Below are positions 45,359-55,230 of a stretch of 64,000 bases of DNA, piece by piece. The position numbers and the translations under genes are program-made. Within the stretch, counting starts at the first letter, position 1; each line of letters starts with the position of its first letter. The stretch spans positions 4,098,660 through 4,162,659 of the forward strand of contig NZ_CP007441.1 of NCBI RefSeq assembly GCF_000590475.1. The letters are read 5' to 3'. The DNA comes from Stutzerimonas stutzeri (GTDB lineage Bacteria; Pseudomonadota; Gammaproteobacteria; Pseudomonadales; Pseudomonadaceae). The notes under the pieces are model-generated. The model saw only the letters and a program-made list of their open reading frames with translations. It did not search any database and was not told the origin of the DNA.

Positions 45359-46819
45359 GTGAAGACTCTCACCGAGCTTGATTTCGACAACCGCTTCGCC
45401 CAATTGGGTGACGTCTTTTCCACCGAGGTGACGCCCCAGCCACTGGACGCACCGCGCCTGGTGATTGCCAGCGAAGCAGCCATGGCGCTGCTCGATCTCG
45501 ACCCAGCGGTGGCTGACGATCCGCTGTTCGCCGAGCTGTTCTCCGGGCACAAACTCTGGAACGCCGCCGAACCGCGGGCGATGGTCTACTCCGGTCACCA
45601 GTTCGGCAGCTACAACCCGCGCCTGGGCGACGGTCGTGGCCTGCTGCTCGGAGAGGTGGTCAACGAGGCGGGCCAGCATTGGGACTTGCACCTCAAGGGC
45701 GCGGGCAAGACGCCTTATTCGCGCATGGGCGATGGCCGCGCCGTGCTGCGTTCATCGATTCGCGAATTCCTCGCCAGCGAACATCTGCACGCTTTGGGCA
45801 TTCCCAGTTCGCGCGCGCTCTGCGTAACCGATTCGGACACGCCGGTCTATCGCGAACGTCGGGAGCGCGGCGCCATGCTGCTACGCCTGGCCCAGAGCCA
45901 CGTACGCTTCGGCAACTTCGAATTCTTCTACTACACCAAACAGCACGACGAGCTGAAGCAGCTGCTCGATCACGTCGTCGAATCCCACTTCGCCGACTGC
46001 CTCGAGCATCCCGAGCCATATCACTCATTCTTCCGCCAGGTGCTGGAGCGCACCGCCGAGTTGATCGCCTACTGGCAAGCGTATGGCTTCTGCCACGGCG
46101 TGATGAATACCGACAACATGTCGATCCTCGGCATCACCTTCGACTTCGGCCCTTACGCGTTTCTCGATGACTTCGATGCACGCTTCATCTGCAACCATTC
46201 CGACGATGCCGGACGCTATTCCTACGAGAATCAGGTGCCCATCGCGCACTGGAATCTGGCCGCACTGGCCCAGGCGCTGACGCCCTTTATCGCGATCGAG
46301 CAATTGCGCGCGACGATGAACCTGTTCCTGCCGATCTACGAATCCGCCTGGCTCGACCTGATGCGCCGGCGCCTGGGTTTTCGAACCGCAGAGGACGACG
46401 ACAAGACGCTGGTGCAGCGTCTGCTGCAACTGATGCAGGACAGCTCCATCGACTATACGAACTTCTTCCGCGAACTTGGCGATCACGCACCCGAGCAGGC
46501 CCTGGCTCGGCTTCGTGAGGATTTCATCGACATCCAGGCATTCGATGACTGGGCCGCGCACTACCTCCAGCGAACTCAGCGTGAAGGTGACGACCACGCT
46601 ACCCGGCAAACGCGCATGCATGCGGTCAACCCGAAGTACATCTTGCGCAATTACCTCGCCCAGCAGGCCATCGAGGCCGCTGAAGCAGGCGATTTCGGCC
46701 AGGTGCGCGAACTGCATGCCGTACTCAGCCGGCCCTTCGATGAGCAACCTGGCATGGAGCGTTACGCCGAGCGCCCACCGGAATGGGGCAAGCATCTGGA
46801 GATCAGCTGCTCGTCCTGA
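45359..46819 (+). CDS. selO: Protein adenylyltransferase SelO
   Basis: 486-residue pseudokinase-fold enzyme that transfers AMP to Ser/Thr/Tyr of proteins, linked to redox homeostasis. VYSGHQFGSYNPRLGDGRG, LKGAGKTPYSRMGDGRAVLR and GVMNTDNMSILGITFDFGPY are the family hallmarks. The protein ends GKHLEISCSS, a cysteine at the site where eukaryotic homologues have selenocysteine. The start is a GTG with GGAG 5 nt upstream. It closes the ancestral PA5020-PA5023 block; the T6SS module begins after it. Confidence 0.95.
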   Translation: MKTLTELDFDNRFAQLGDVFSTEVTPQPLDAPRLVIASEAAMALLDLDPAVADDPLFAELFSGHKLWNAAEPRAMVYSGHQFGSYNPRLGDGRGLLLGEVVNEAGQHWDLHLKGAGKTPYSRMGDGRAVLRSSIREFLASEHLHALGIPSSRALCVTDSDTPVYRERRERGAMLLRLAQSHVRFGNFEFFYYTKQHDELKQLLDHVVESHFADCLEHPEPYHSFFRQVLERTAELIAYWQAYGFCHGVMNTDNMSILGITFDFGPYAFLDDFDARFICNHSDDAGRYSYENQVPIAHWNLAALAQALTPFIAIEQLRATMNLFLPIYESAWLDLMRRRLGFRTAEDDDKTLVQRLLQLMQDSSIDYTNFFRELGDHAPEQALARLREDFIDIQAFDDWAAHYLQRTQREGDDHATRQTRMHAVNPKYILRNYLAQQAIEAAEAGDFGQVRELHAVLSRPFDEQPGMERYAERPPEWGKHLEISCSS

Positions 46820-47037
46820 GCCATAGCCTTGCGCAAGATACTGCGCAGGGCTCCGTCTGCCGAGGTGGCTTCAATGGTGTCCCGGCCCGTGATGTCTGGC
46901 CTGCCGTCTCTATGCGCCAAACCTTGCACAGGGTCGGCAAGATGTTGCCCAACTAAATGTGAAGAGACCCACAGGGCCAGCAGAACGCCGACCAGCAACA
47001 AAACACAAGCAATTGAAAAATAACGTTTTTATTTAAT

Positions 47038-47053
47038 TGGCACGCACCTTGTA
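47038..47053 (+). promoter_or_regulatory. Sigma-54-type promoter of hcp
   Basis: TGGCACG-CACC-TTGTA matches the -24/-12 consensus TGGCACG-N4-TTGCA except for T in place of C in the -12 GC. It lies about 48 bp before the hcp ATG in an AT-rich region. The 280-bp gap 46820-47100 otherwise holds a hairpin after selO (GCCTTGCGCA / TGCGCAGGGC, 46829-46852) and no gene. Confidence 0.6.
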
Positions 47054-47100
47054 GAAGTTGATTAGCCATTCCGGCATTCAACAAAGCAAGGAGAGCACCC

Positions 47101-47619
47101 ATGCCAACACCCGCGTATCTGTCCCTCGAAGGCACCAAGCAAGGCCTGATCACCGCAGGCACTTTCACCGAGGACTCGGTCGGCAATATTTTCCAGGAAG
47201 GACATGAAGACCAGATTCTGGTGCAGGCCTTCCAGCACCAAGTCATCATTCCGCGCGACCCGCAGTCGGGCCAGCCCACCGGCCAGCGCGTACACAAGCC
47301 GCTGATGATCACTAAGGTGTTCGACAAGTCGTCACCGCTGATTTTCAACGCCCTGACCTCCGGTGAGCGCCTGAACAAGTGCCGCCTGGAGTGGTACCGC
47401 ACCTCCTCCACCGGCACCCAGGAGCACTACTTCACCATCGAACTGGAAGACGCAGTGATCGTCGACGTGCAGTCGCGCATGCCCAACTGCCAGGACCCCA
47501 ACATGTCGCACTTCACTCACCTGGAAGACGTGTATTTCACCTATCGCAAGATCGTCTGGACTCATGAAGTCTCCGGCACTTCCGGCTCCGACGACTGGCG
47601 CACCCCGATCGCCAGCTAA
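47101..47619 (+). CDS. hcp: T6SS tube protein Hcp
   Basis: 172-residue Hcp of the Hcp2/HcpA type (PA1512-like) that stacks as hexameric rings to form the inner tube of the type VI apparatus. It starts MPTPAYLSLEGTKQGLITAG; HEDQILVQAFQHQVIIPRDP and HKPLMITKVFDKSSP are family hallmarks. AAGGAG precedes the ATG. It is the first gene of an hcp-vgrG-adaptor-effector-immunity module without core T6SS genes. Confidence 0.96.
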   Translation: MPTPAYLSLEGTKQGLITAGTFTEDSVGNIFQEGHEDQILVQAFQHQVIIPRDPQSGQPTGQRVHKPLMITKVFDKSSPLIFNALTSGERLNKCRLEWYRTSSTGTQEHYFTIELEDAVIVDVQSRMPNCQDPNMSHFTHLEDVYFTYRKIVWTHEVSGTSGSDDWRTPIAS

Positions 47620-47644
47620 GGCGATCACCGCACCAATGACTTTG

Positions 47645-47673
47645 GCCGGGCATGTCCCGGCTGAAGCTTTTTT
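47645..47673 (+). terminator. Hairpin between hcp and vgrG
   Basis: GCCGGG-CATGT-CCCGGC followed after eight bases by TTTTTT. It could partly end the hcp transcript, giving more hcp than vgrG mRNA. The 190-bp gap holds nothing else recognised. Confidence 0.6.
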
Positions 47674-47809
47674 GCGAAACAGTCATAGAAATTGAAACCG
47701 CGGCGAAGCAATGCGCGACCCAGCGCACCGCAACGCCGTCGATGCGTGGTACATCAAGCCCCCGCATGCGCCCTGGCGCACACCATGGACGGATCCAGGA
47801 GGAACAAGG

Positions 47810-49879
47810 ATGTTCGCCCCCGCCAACCAGAAGCACTTTTCCCTGCACATCGAAGGCATCGAGCATGACTTTCAAGTGCTCGAGTTCAGCGGCCGAGAAG
47901 CCATCAGCCAGCCCTACCGCTTCGAACTGGAGCTGGTCAGCGAGCGCCCAGATCTAGATCTGGAAAGCCTGCTTCAGCAGTCCGCGTTCCTGACATTCGC
48001 CGGGAATGGCGGCGGCATCCACGGTCAGATCTATCGCGCCGCCCAAGGCGAGTCCGGCAAACGGCTGACGCGCTATCAACTGGTGATCGTCCCGAGGCTT
48101 GCCTATCTGGCGCACCGGACCAACCAGCGCATCTTCCAGCACCTCTCAGTACCGCAGATCATCGCCCAGGTGCTCGAAGAGCACGGCATTCTCACTGGCG
48201 ACAGCCATCGCTTCGACCTCGGCCCGGTGATCTATCCCACGCGAGACTATTGCGTTCAATACGACGAAACCGACCTGCACTTCATCCAGCGGCTCTGCGA
48301 AGAGGAAGGCGTTCACTACCATTTCCGGCACAGCGAAACCGGCCATATGCTGGTGTTCGGCGATGACCAGACGGTGTTTCCAACACTTGCCCCGGTTGCT
48401 TACCAGCAGGACAGCGGCCTGGTCGCCGACGAGCCGGTCATCAAGCGCTTCGGGGTGCGCATCGAGACCCGTACCAGCCGCGTCACCCGCCGCGACTACG
48501 ACTTCGAGAAACCCCGTCTGACGATGGAAGCGGCGATTCAGGGCGGCACTCAGCCCGACCTCGAGGACTACGACTATCCAGGCCGCTTCGTCGACCGTGA
48601 GCGCGGCAAACACCTGTCCCGGCGCGCCTTGGAACGCCACCGTCATGACTTCGAGCTGGCCGAGGGCGATAGCGATCAGCCGCGGCTGATCAGCGGCCAC
48701 TTCCTCTCACTCGGCGATCACCCGCGCGGCAACTGGAATCAGCTATGGCTGCTCACCGAGATTCACCACGAAGGCAAGCAGCCGCAGGTGCTGGAGGAGT
48801 CGGTCACCGGCTCCTCACCCGACGTGACGCAAGCGCCAACAGGCGACACCGACTTCACTCAAGGCTATCGCAACCACTTCGCCGCCACGCCGTGGGCCGT
48901 TCCATTCCGCCCCGCGCTCAGCCACCCCAAGCCACGCATCCTCGGCAGCCAGAGCGCAGTCGTCACCGGCCCTGCCGGCGAAGAGATCCACTGCGACGAA
49001 TATGGTCGGGTAAAAGTGCAATTCTTCTGGGACCGCCACGGCCAGGCCGACGACAAGACCAGCTGCTGGCTACGCGTTTCATCGAGTTGGGCCGGTGACC
49101 ATTACGGCGGTATCGCCATCCCCCGCGTCGGCATGGAAGTACTGATCACCTTCCTTGAGGGCGATCCCGACCAGCCACTGATCACCGGCTGTCTCCATCA
49201 CAAGGAGAATGCGGTCCCCTACGAGCTACCGGCCAACAAGACCCGCAGCGTTTTCAAAACCCTTAGCAGCCCGGGTGGCGGCGGCTACAACGAGCTGCGC
49301 ATCGAGGATCGCAAGGGCGCCGAACAGATATATATCCACGCCCAGCGCGACTGGGATGAAAACATCGAGCATGACCAGAAAATCCGCGTCGGACACGAAC
49401 GCCACGACACCGTCGAGGCCAACAGCTACAGCGAATTCCGCGCCGAAGAACACCGCACCACCCACGGCGACCGCCGCAGCGAAGTCAAAGCCAACGACCA
49501 CCTGACCGTGGGCAACAACCAACACGTGAAGATCGGTACCGGCCAGTTCATCGAAGCCGGCCAGGAAATCCACCTCTCCAGCGGCTTGAAAGTCGTCCTC
49601 GAAGCCGGCAGCGAACTGACCTTCAAGGCTGGCGGCAGCTTTATCAAGCTCGACGGTAGCGGCATCACCATGGTCGGGCCTTTGATCAGGATGAACTCGG
49701 GCGGAAGTCCGGGCAACGGCTCAGGCGCGGCGCCGGTTCGACCGGGCAAGGTCAAGGCGGCGGATGCGGATAAGGCGGGGGAGTTGCTGATTCAGGCGCA
49801 GAAGCAGGCGTTGATGCGCAAGCAACCACTGTGCCTCATCTGCGAGGCCGCCAAGCTGGAGGCCGCAGATGCCAACTAA
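47810..49879 (+). CDS. vgrG: T6SS spike protein VgrG
   Basis: 689 residues: gp27-like N-terminal domain (about 1-370), gp5 OB-fold around VVTGPAGEEIHCDEYGRVKV (about 385-480), and a beta-helix spike of repeated polar segments (about 530-640). It ends with a short tail containing QPLCLICEAAKLEAA, a cysteine motif seen in many VgrGs of this type. No extra C-terminal toxin domain is present. The ATG at 47810 has AGGAGG upstream; the open frame before it is not supported. It overlaps the adaptor gene by 11 bp. Confidence 0.95.
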   Translation: MFAPANQKHFSLHIEGIEHDFQVLEFSGREAISQPYRFELELVSERPDLDLESLLQQSAFLTFAGNGGGIHGQIYRAAQGESGKRLTRYQLVIVPRLAYLAHRTNQRIFQHLSVPQIIAQVLEEHGILTGDSHRFDLGPVIYPTRDYCVQYDETDLHFIQRLCEEEGVHYHFRHSETGHMLVFGDDQTVFPTLAPVAYQQDSGLVADEPVIKRFGVRIETRTSRVTRRDYDFEKPRLTMEAAIQGGTQPDLEDYDYPGRFVDRERGKHLSRRALERHRHDFELAEGDSDQPRLISGHFLSLGDHPRGNWNQLWLLTEIHHEGKQPQVLEESVTGSSPDVTQAPTGDTDFTQGYRNHFAATPWAVPFRPALSHPKPRILGSQSAVVTGPAGEEIHCDEYGRVKVQFFWDRHGQADDKTSCWLRVSSSWAGDHYGGIAIPRVGMEVLITFLEGDPDQPLITGCLHHKENAVPYELPANKTRSVFKTLSSPGGGGYNELRIEDRKGAEQIYIHAQRDWDENIEHDQKIRVGHERHDTVEANSYSEFRAEEHRTTHGDRRSEVKANDHLTVGNNQHVKIGTGQFIEAGQEIHLSSGLKVVLEAGSELTFKAGGSFIKLDGSGITMVGPLIRMNSGGSPGNGSGAAPVRPGKVKAADADKAGELLIQAQKQALMRKQPLCLICEAAKLEAADAN

Positions 49880-50759
49880 CGATTTGCGTCAACTGCCACC
49901 AGCCCTGCCCTGGGGCGCCTCCGCTTACCTGCTGCTGGACGGCATCAGTGTCGATGGTCTGGCGCAACGGCTCTATGAGTGGTCCGAATCGCCCGATTTC
50001 GACGTACTCTACCTAGACACACCCTGGGCTCAGCTGAGTGATGTCTCGCCCTGCCTGATTCGTCTGAACGGGCAGCAAGACCCCGCGTTGGCCGCGTTTG
50101 TGCAAAACAGCCACGACGAATGGGGCTACCTGCTGTTCAGTCGCGCCAGCCGAGATGAGGTGCTGAACCACCTGCGCTGGCTGGTAGCCGTGCGCCACCC
50201 ACAAGGCGAGGCGATGCTGCTACGGCTGGCTGACCCGGCGGTGATGCAGGCGCTAGTTGAGCCCACCCAGCGCGACGCAGATGCCACGCTATGGGGCCCC
50301 ATCGAACAGATCGTCGCCGCCGACCGCACGCAGAACAGCTGGCATCAGCTTCAATGCCCAGGCTCGGCAGCAGTCGCCCGCCATGATCGGCCCTATCGGC
50401 TATCCGACGCGCAACTGGAGAGGCTCGGCGAGGTGGCGTTTCGCGGCATCCTTATCCGCCTCGACCAGCACCTGCGCGAGTATTTTCCCGATTACCAACA
50501 GGCCCTAAGCTCGCCAGAGCGCTGGCAGCACCTACGGATGCTGGCGGAACAGGCCTATGCCCAGGGCTTTAATAGCGAACAGGACATCATTCTCTACGCC
50601 AACATCTTCGGCCTGTTGGGTGATGACGCAATGCAGGCGCATGCCGACATTGCCGAATTGCTGACGCACAAGTCTTCACGTACGCCCTCCCAACGTATCG
50701 AACAGGCGGCGGATCTGGCCTACGCCCGCGCCCAGTCAGCGCAAAGGAGTTCCTCATGA
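49869..50759 (+). CDS. DUF4123 T6SS adaptor/chaperone (VasW/Tap-like)
   Basis: 296 residues. The N-terminal half (AYLLLDGISVDGLAQRLYEW, DVLYLDTPWAQLSDVSPCLI, WGYLLFSRASRDEVLNHLRW) is a DUF4123 domain; these proteins load an effector on its cognate VgrG and are encoded between the two. The C-terminal half is helical. It overlaps vgrG by 11 bp and the effector by 4 bp (ATGA), so the three are translated together. The layout matches vgrG-vasW-vasX in Vibrio cholerae. Confidence 0.9.
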   Translation: MPTNDLRQLPPALPWGASAYLLLDGISVDGLAQRLYEWSESPDFDVLYLDTPWAQLSDVSPCLIRLNGQQDPALAAFVQNSHDEWGYLLFSRASRDEVLNHLRWLVAVRHPQGEAMLLRLADPAVMQALVEPTQRDADATLWGPIEQIVAADRTQNSWHQLQCPGSAAVARHDRPYRLSDAQLERLGEVAFRGILIRLDQHLREYFPDYQQALSSPERWQHLRMLAEQAYAQGFNSEQDIILYANIFGLLGDDAMQAHADIAELLTHKSSRTPSQRIEQAADLAYARAQSAQRSSS

Positions 50760-53700
50760 GCAGCAAGAACCCCAACCACGCTGACAAAGCCAAAAGCGAC
50801 GCCAAGAGCCCAATCGGCGCCTGCCCGCACATGAAGAACAAGGTGCAGTTGCTACCCTTGCGCTATGGCCTGGTCGAACGCCTGGACCCATCCGCCGAGC
50901 TGAGCCTGCCTTACTCACTTGAATCGCGGCCATTGGGTATTCGGTTGATTCGCGATGGCTGGTTGTATGTGATCGTCAGCAAGCAGCCTAAAGCCATTCT
51001 GCATGAGTACCGCATTGCCAAGGGTGTGATTACCCAACTGCTGTGGAACAAGGCCGAGGTCATTGCCGACAAGCGGGAGACCAGCGTCGGCGCAGCCCAA
51101 CTGATTTTCTCCCGTAATGATCCGCTGCATGTGGCCTACTCCGAGGTGCAGTGGACCGCCGCAAAATGCGCTCAAGTGCTCAACAGCCCAAAAGAGCGTC
51201 GTTACTTCATGCAAGCCGTTGACCTCAGCCGGGTGGATTGTGAGAAAGGTGCCGCCGACCTTTTGACCACTCACCAAGTCAACAAGTGGCTGGCCGAAGT
51301 GGCGGAGAAGCCCGCCACAACAAGCGCAGGTCAAGGTGTGCATCCTGAAGAGGTAAAGGATTACGCGTGGGAGCAACCGTCGCTGTACCAGCAAACCCAG
51401 CTGGGCATGCTTAAGAAAAGCCTGAATCCGCAGTACGAAAATGACCACCTCTACCTGGTGGTGCGTGACGACATTGGTGTGCTGCGTGACCTGGCGAGCC
51501 ACCAAGATCTCGCTGCCGGCTGGATCATCGACTGGAGCAGTGCCGAAACAACCCAGAAGAAGTATGTGATCGGCTGCTACATCGAGTCGCTGTACCGCCT
51601 GAATGAGCAGCAAATGCTCAGTGCAGCCAAGCAGGATCCTCGCTTCGCCAAGCTTGAAGAAGAAACCGACCTGACCCAACGTCAGAGCATCAGTGACTAC
51701 ATCAACATCAAGCATCAGACCCAGTGGCATGGTCCCGGCACACACCGTGGCGCCATTAATGCCTCACGTATGCGCATGCGCCAGAGCCTCGGCGCGCCCC
51801 TCTATGCGAAGTACGAGGACTTTATCGAGAGCCTTGATGAGAATGCTGAAGATGCCCTGGAAGGGGCAAAGTGGGGACAGCGAGGCATAGGCGATCTGAC
51901 TGATCGCCCCGGTATGGAGGCGTTTCTCAAACAACAGCGCGCCCAGCTCAAACGCTGGAACGAGCGACTTGACCTGATCACCGAAGACCGTATTGCCATG
52001 GTTGCAGCAGAACGCTTCCACCGTGCGGCCTGGTACTTCGACCCCCAGTCGAGTACGCAAATAGAAGTTGCGCTCGCCACCGAATATGCCTGCCTGAAAG
52101 ATATCTGCCGTACCGACAAAGCCACCGATGCCGTGGCGGCGCTGCTGGATAAATACCCGCAGCTAAGCCTACCTGGGTTTTTCACCCTAAGTCACAGCGA
52201 CCAGATCGACATGCAGACCAAGCTCTCCAGCTTGATCAAGGGCATGCGTGATACGGCCATGGCCAGCAATGACTACAGCGGCGCACATGAGCTTAGCGTC
52301 CAGTTCAAGGGCTTGGTCCAGCAACAACTGCCGAGTGTTTTCCACCTCAGCGAAACGGGCATCACCCTGAATCAGTTGCGCAATACCGCCTACGAGCCGG
52401 CCAAACAACTGGGCCTGGCCGCGGCCATGGACGGTGCCATGCAAGGGCTGCGCAACGCAGCCCCGCTGGACCCCGGCAAAGTGCTGCGTGCCCTGCCAGG
52501 GGCGGCGTGGCTGGATGTGCTGCGGGCCTTTGGCCAAGGTGGCATCACCCTGGAGTTCGCGGCAGCCAGCCAGATTCATGCATTTGAGGCCGATACCCGC
52601 GAGCTGGCCGAGCTGCGCAGCACGCTTACCGCCCTGAAACACAAAATCAGACAAACCCTCGCCTTTGAGCGCCGGGGCCGGCTGCCCCACGGTAGCCACC
52701 GCAGCCTGCTGGCAGAGCGCAAAGCTCTGCAAGCAAACCTGCTGCCGTTAGAAAGCCGCGTGGCCAGCGCCCTTAGCCCGGTGGGCGAAGGGCCAAGCAA
52801 GGCCGGAGTCAAGATCAAGGGCCTTAACAGCACTCAGGTTGCCGAATTTCAGCACATGGCCGAGGACTTCCGTCTAAAGCGGCCATTTAAGGGGTTGGGC
52901 GAGGGCGTGTTCCGTTCGGTCGGGGCGGATATGTTTGCCTCGGTCGTGGCGGTTTGGCAGATACGCAATTTTGTGGTGGTGAGTGCTGAGTTTCAACGGA
53001 AAGCAGATAGTAACTGGGCCGACCGTGTCGCCCTTGCAAATGCATTTTTCTCAATGATGGCGGGAGTCGCAGCTGCCGCTCAGGGCATTGCGGTTACCAG
53101 CCTTTCGGTAGCAATTAACAACTACGCCAGTGTCGCCGGCAAAATCACCACGGCCGCACGGCTAGGCAAGCTCACCGCTAGCTTTGGTTTGCCCGCCTAT
53201 GCTTTCAGCCTGCTCGCTGCATCCACCAGCTTGAAGGGTAGTATCGATAAATTTAACGAGGGCCTGCGCCGCGGCGATGCGGGCATGCTAGCGGGTGCAG
53301 GGATTACAGGCGTGGGCGATGCCGGGCAAGTGGGTATTAACAGTTGGGCCTTAGTTCGCTCAAGCGGCATTGTGATTGGCGTGCTAAAGGATACCCAGCA
53401 AGCCCGCGCTGCGGCCTGGGCTGTCGCCGGAGGCCGCCTGGTCAGCATCGCCGCGCGGGCCAACCTGATTGGTTTGGCCCTGACCGGCCTGCAACTGGGC
53501 GGCGAGTGGATATACAACCGCAATAACCTGAGCAAGCTCGACGACTGGCTGCAACAAGGCCCCTGGGGCCTGCGCGATGCTCAGCGCCCCTTGGCGACCG
53601 AGCACCTGCGCCTGGCCACCATCACCGCTGCGCCGAGGGCAGCGTTACAACCTGACAAGACCGCCGGGCTGTTTATCCTGCAGGTCCCCGGCGTTATCGC

Positions 53701-54073
53701 CGCTGAGCTGGATGACAGTAGCATCAGCCTGGCCGCCTACTGGCTCAGTAACCAACAGCGTAACGATTGGCAACCCTGGACCGAGCCGCTGCTCTACCAA
53801 TTCAAATTACTCAGTAAACTGCACGAGCCGCTGCTGTTGGGGCTGGAGATCTACCCGCAGGAGGCTAATGCCCAGCATGGCCTGGCCATCGAGCTGCGTT
53901 ACCCGCCGCTGGCAGGCAGCAACGAGGTACATATCAAACGCTTTGAAAGCCTGACCCTGCTTGCCCAGCAAGGCAAACCCATGGCCGAAGTCGCCTTGCT
54001 GCGTGTACGCAACGCCAATGCCCCCAGCCTGCCGCTTACGCTGGATACCCTCGACCAACCTGCCACCAGCTAA
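50756..54073 (+). CDS. VasX-like MIX-type T6SS effector
   Basis: 1105 residues. Residues 28-75 match the VasX N-terminal region (VQLLPLRYGLVERL), and IRDGWLYVI at 65-73 fits the MIX motif hRxGhhYhh of T6SS effectors. A long helical middle follows. From about 720 to 920 there are several hydrophobic segments (around 725-745, 760-790, 811-825, 903-915) that could insert in a membrane, and a soluble C-terminal domain of about 170 residues ends the protein. VasX of V. cholerae permeabilises target membranes; the same action is inferred here, not shown. AAGGAG precedes the ATG. Presumed immunity genes follow directly. Confidence 0.85.
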   Translation: MSSKNPNHADKAKSDAKSPIGACPHMKNKVQLLPLRYGLVERLDPSAELSLPYSLESRPLGIRLIRDGWLYVIVSKQPKAILHEYRIAKGVITQLLWNKAEVIADKRETSVGAAQLIFSRNDPLHVAYSEVQWTAAKCAQVLNSPKERRYFMQAVDLSRVDCEKGAADLLTTHQVNKWLAEVAEKPATTSAGQGVHPEEVKDYAWEQPSLYQQTQLGMLKKSLNPQYENDHLYLVVRDDIGVLRDLASHQDLAAGWIIDWSSAETTQKKYVIGCYIESLYRLNEQQMLSAAKQDPRFAKLEEETDLTQRQSISDYINIKHQTQWHGPGTHRGAINASRMRMRQSLGAPLYAKYEDFIESLDENAEDALEGAKWGQRGIGDLTDRPGMEAFLKQQRAQLKRWNERLDLITEDRIAMVAAERFHRAAWYFDPQSSTQIEVALATEYACLKDICRTDKATDAVAALLDKYPQLSLPGFFTLSHSDQIDMQTKLSSLIKGMRDTAMASNDYSGAHELSVQFKGLVQQQLPSVFHLSETGITLNQLRNTAYEPAKQLGLAAAMDGAMQGLRNAAPLDPGKVLRALPGAAWLDVLRAFGQGGITLEFAAASQIHAFEADTRELAELRSTLTALKHKIRQTLAFERRGRLPHGSHRSLLAERKALQANLLPLESRVASALSPVGEGPSKAGVKIKGLNSTQVAEFQHMAEDFRLKRPFKGLGEGVFRSVGADMFASVVAVWQIRNFVVVSAEFQRKADSNWADRVALANAFFSMMAGVAAAAQGIAVTSLSVAINNYASVAGKITTAARLGKLTASFGLPAYAFSLLAASTSLKGSIDKFNEGLRRGDAGMLAGAGITGVGDAGQVGINSWALVRSSGIVIGVLKDTQQARAAAWAVAGGRLVSIAARANLIGLALTGLQLGGEWIYNRNNLSKLDDWLQQGPWGLRDAQRPLATEHLRLATITAAPRAALQPDKTAGLFILQVPGVIAAELDDSSISLAAYWLSNQQRNDWQPWTEPLLYQFKLLSKLHEPLLLGLEIYPQEANAQHGLAIELRYPPLAGSNEVHIKRFESLTLLAQQGKPMAEVALLRVRNANAPSLPLTLDTLDQPATS

Positions 54074-54090
54074 AGGACCCAATTGCCCTT

Positions 54091-55173
54091 ATGGCCAAAG
54101 CCCCCGCAGACCCCGACTTCGACCTAAAGAACCAGCGACCCAGTGCGGGAGAAATGCGCAGCTTCGCCACCGGCCAAGCACTGTTTCTGGCCCCCCTGCC
54201 ACTGCCCACCGGCCATGCGCCGATGGACCTGGGAGGCAGCTTTCTGGAAGTTAACGACACTTATCTCGATGTGGGACAAAGTAACTTCAACAAAGCATTC
54301 CAGGCCCAGCTCATGATTTGGGTCCTAATGTGCGTTCTGATTTCATGTTTGATAGTGCTCCCATTAGTTGAATTGGCCATGTTTTTTGGTGATCCTCACG
54401 AACGGACGTTTATGACTCATGTAATGAGCATGCTTGAAGGCCTCCGTTTTTATTCGCTACTGGCCTTACTAGGTGGCGGCTTCATAGCTATTTTGGGCTG
54501 CTATTCAGTCATCAGCACCACCCTACAAAAAGCCCGCACCCGGCCCATGCGCTTTAACCGCCAGCGCCGCGAGGTCTGCTATTTCCCCAGCGGTTCGGAC
54601 GAGCCGATCATTCAGCCGTGGGAAGAGCTGGTGGTGTGGGTTTCGGTCAGCACCGGCACCACGGGCGAGGGCATCATGAGTACCTATACCCTGGGTATGG
54701 CCCTCGACAACCCGAAAACCGACAAGACACACTTCCTTAATCAGGGCGTACTGACCCCTGCCCATGGCCTGTCCAAGTGGGAGGCCATTCGCGTGTATAT
54801 GGAACAAGGCCCGGCCTTTGGCCCCGGCAAAGCCCCCTACGAGGGGCGCCATACTTTTGATGAAGAGCGTGAATCCATGCGCGAGGCTTACCGTGAGGGC
54901 GACTGTTCGGCCTTCGGCGTGGCGTTTTGGTACGTGCGCAATGTCGTTACCTGGTGGCGCTTCCCTTACTGGGTCGCCGAGTGGGACCACCGCTACAGCA
55001 TGAAACCCATGCCCGCCAGCATTGAGCAGTGGTCTCAGCCATTGCCGCCAGAGCAATGGGCCAAACCCTGCAGCGCGCTGCTGGCAGAAACTGCTGAAAT
55101 CGAAAAAGCCTTCGCCAATGGCCAAAACTTTATGGATTACTTCGACAGCACACTGGGCAAACCGCGAGCGTAG
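54091..55173 (+). CDS. Probable inner-membrane immunity protein, copy A (DUF6708-like)
   Basis: 360 residues: a soluble N-terminus with LAPLPLPTGHAP and VNDTYLDVG, two hydrophobic helices at about 72-100 and 120-142, then a cytosolic domain starting MRFNRQRREVCYF. It ends near SQPLPPEQWAKPCSALL. These marks recur in copy B. Its place 17 bp after the effector, and its membrane nature, fit an immunity protein against a membrane-acting toxin, like TsiV2 for VasX; this is inference. The membrane segment is visibly AT-richer than the flanks. The DUF6708 label is tentative. Confidence 0.8.
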   Translation: MAKAPADPDFDLKNQRPSAGEMRSFATGQALFLAPLPLPTGHAPMDLGGSFLEVNDTYLDVGQSNFNKAFQAQLMIWVLMCVLISCLIVLPLVELAMFFGDPHERTFMTHVMSMLEGLRFYSLLALLGGGFIAILGCYSVISTTLQKARTRPMRFNRQRREVCYFPSGSDEPIIQPWEELVVWVSVSTGTTGEGIMSTYTLGMALDNPKTDKTHFLNQGVLTPAHGLSKWEAIRVYMEQGPAFGPGKAPYEGRHTFDEERESMREAYREGDCSAFGVAFWYVRNVVTWWRFPYWVAEWDHRYSMKPMPASIEQWSQPLPPEQWAKPCSALLAETAEIEKAFANGQNFMDYFDSTLGKPRA

Positions 55174-55230
55174 CCTAAGCCAAGCAGTAACCCAGTGGGG
55201 GCAATTGTCAGCGACGCCTACCAGCTTTTC

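Noticed and set aside
46829..46852. Hairpin after selO as a rho-independent terminator
   Set aside because: The stem GCCTTGCGCA / TGCGCAGGGC is imperfect and no T-run follows; left as a note in the sigma-54 promoter entry.
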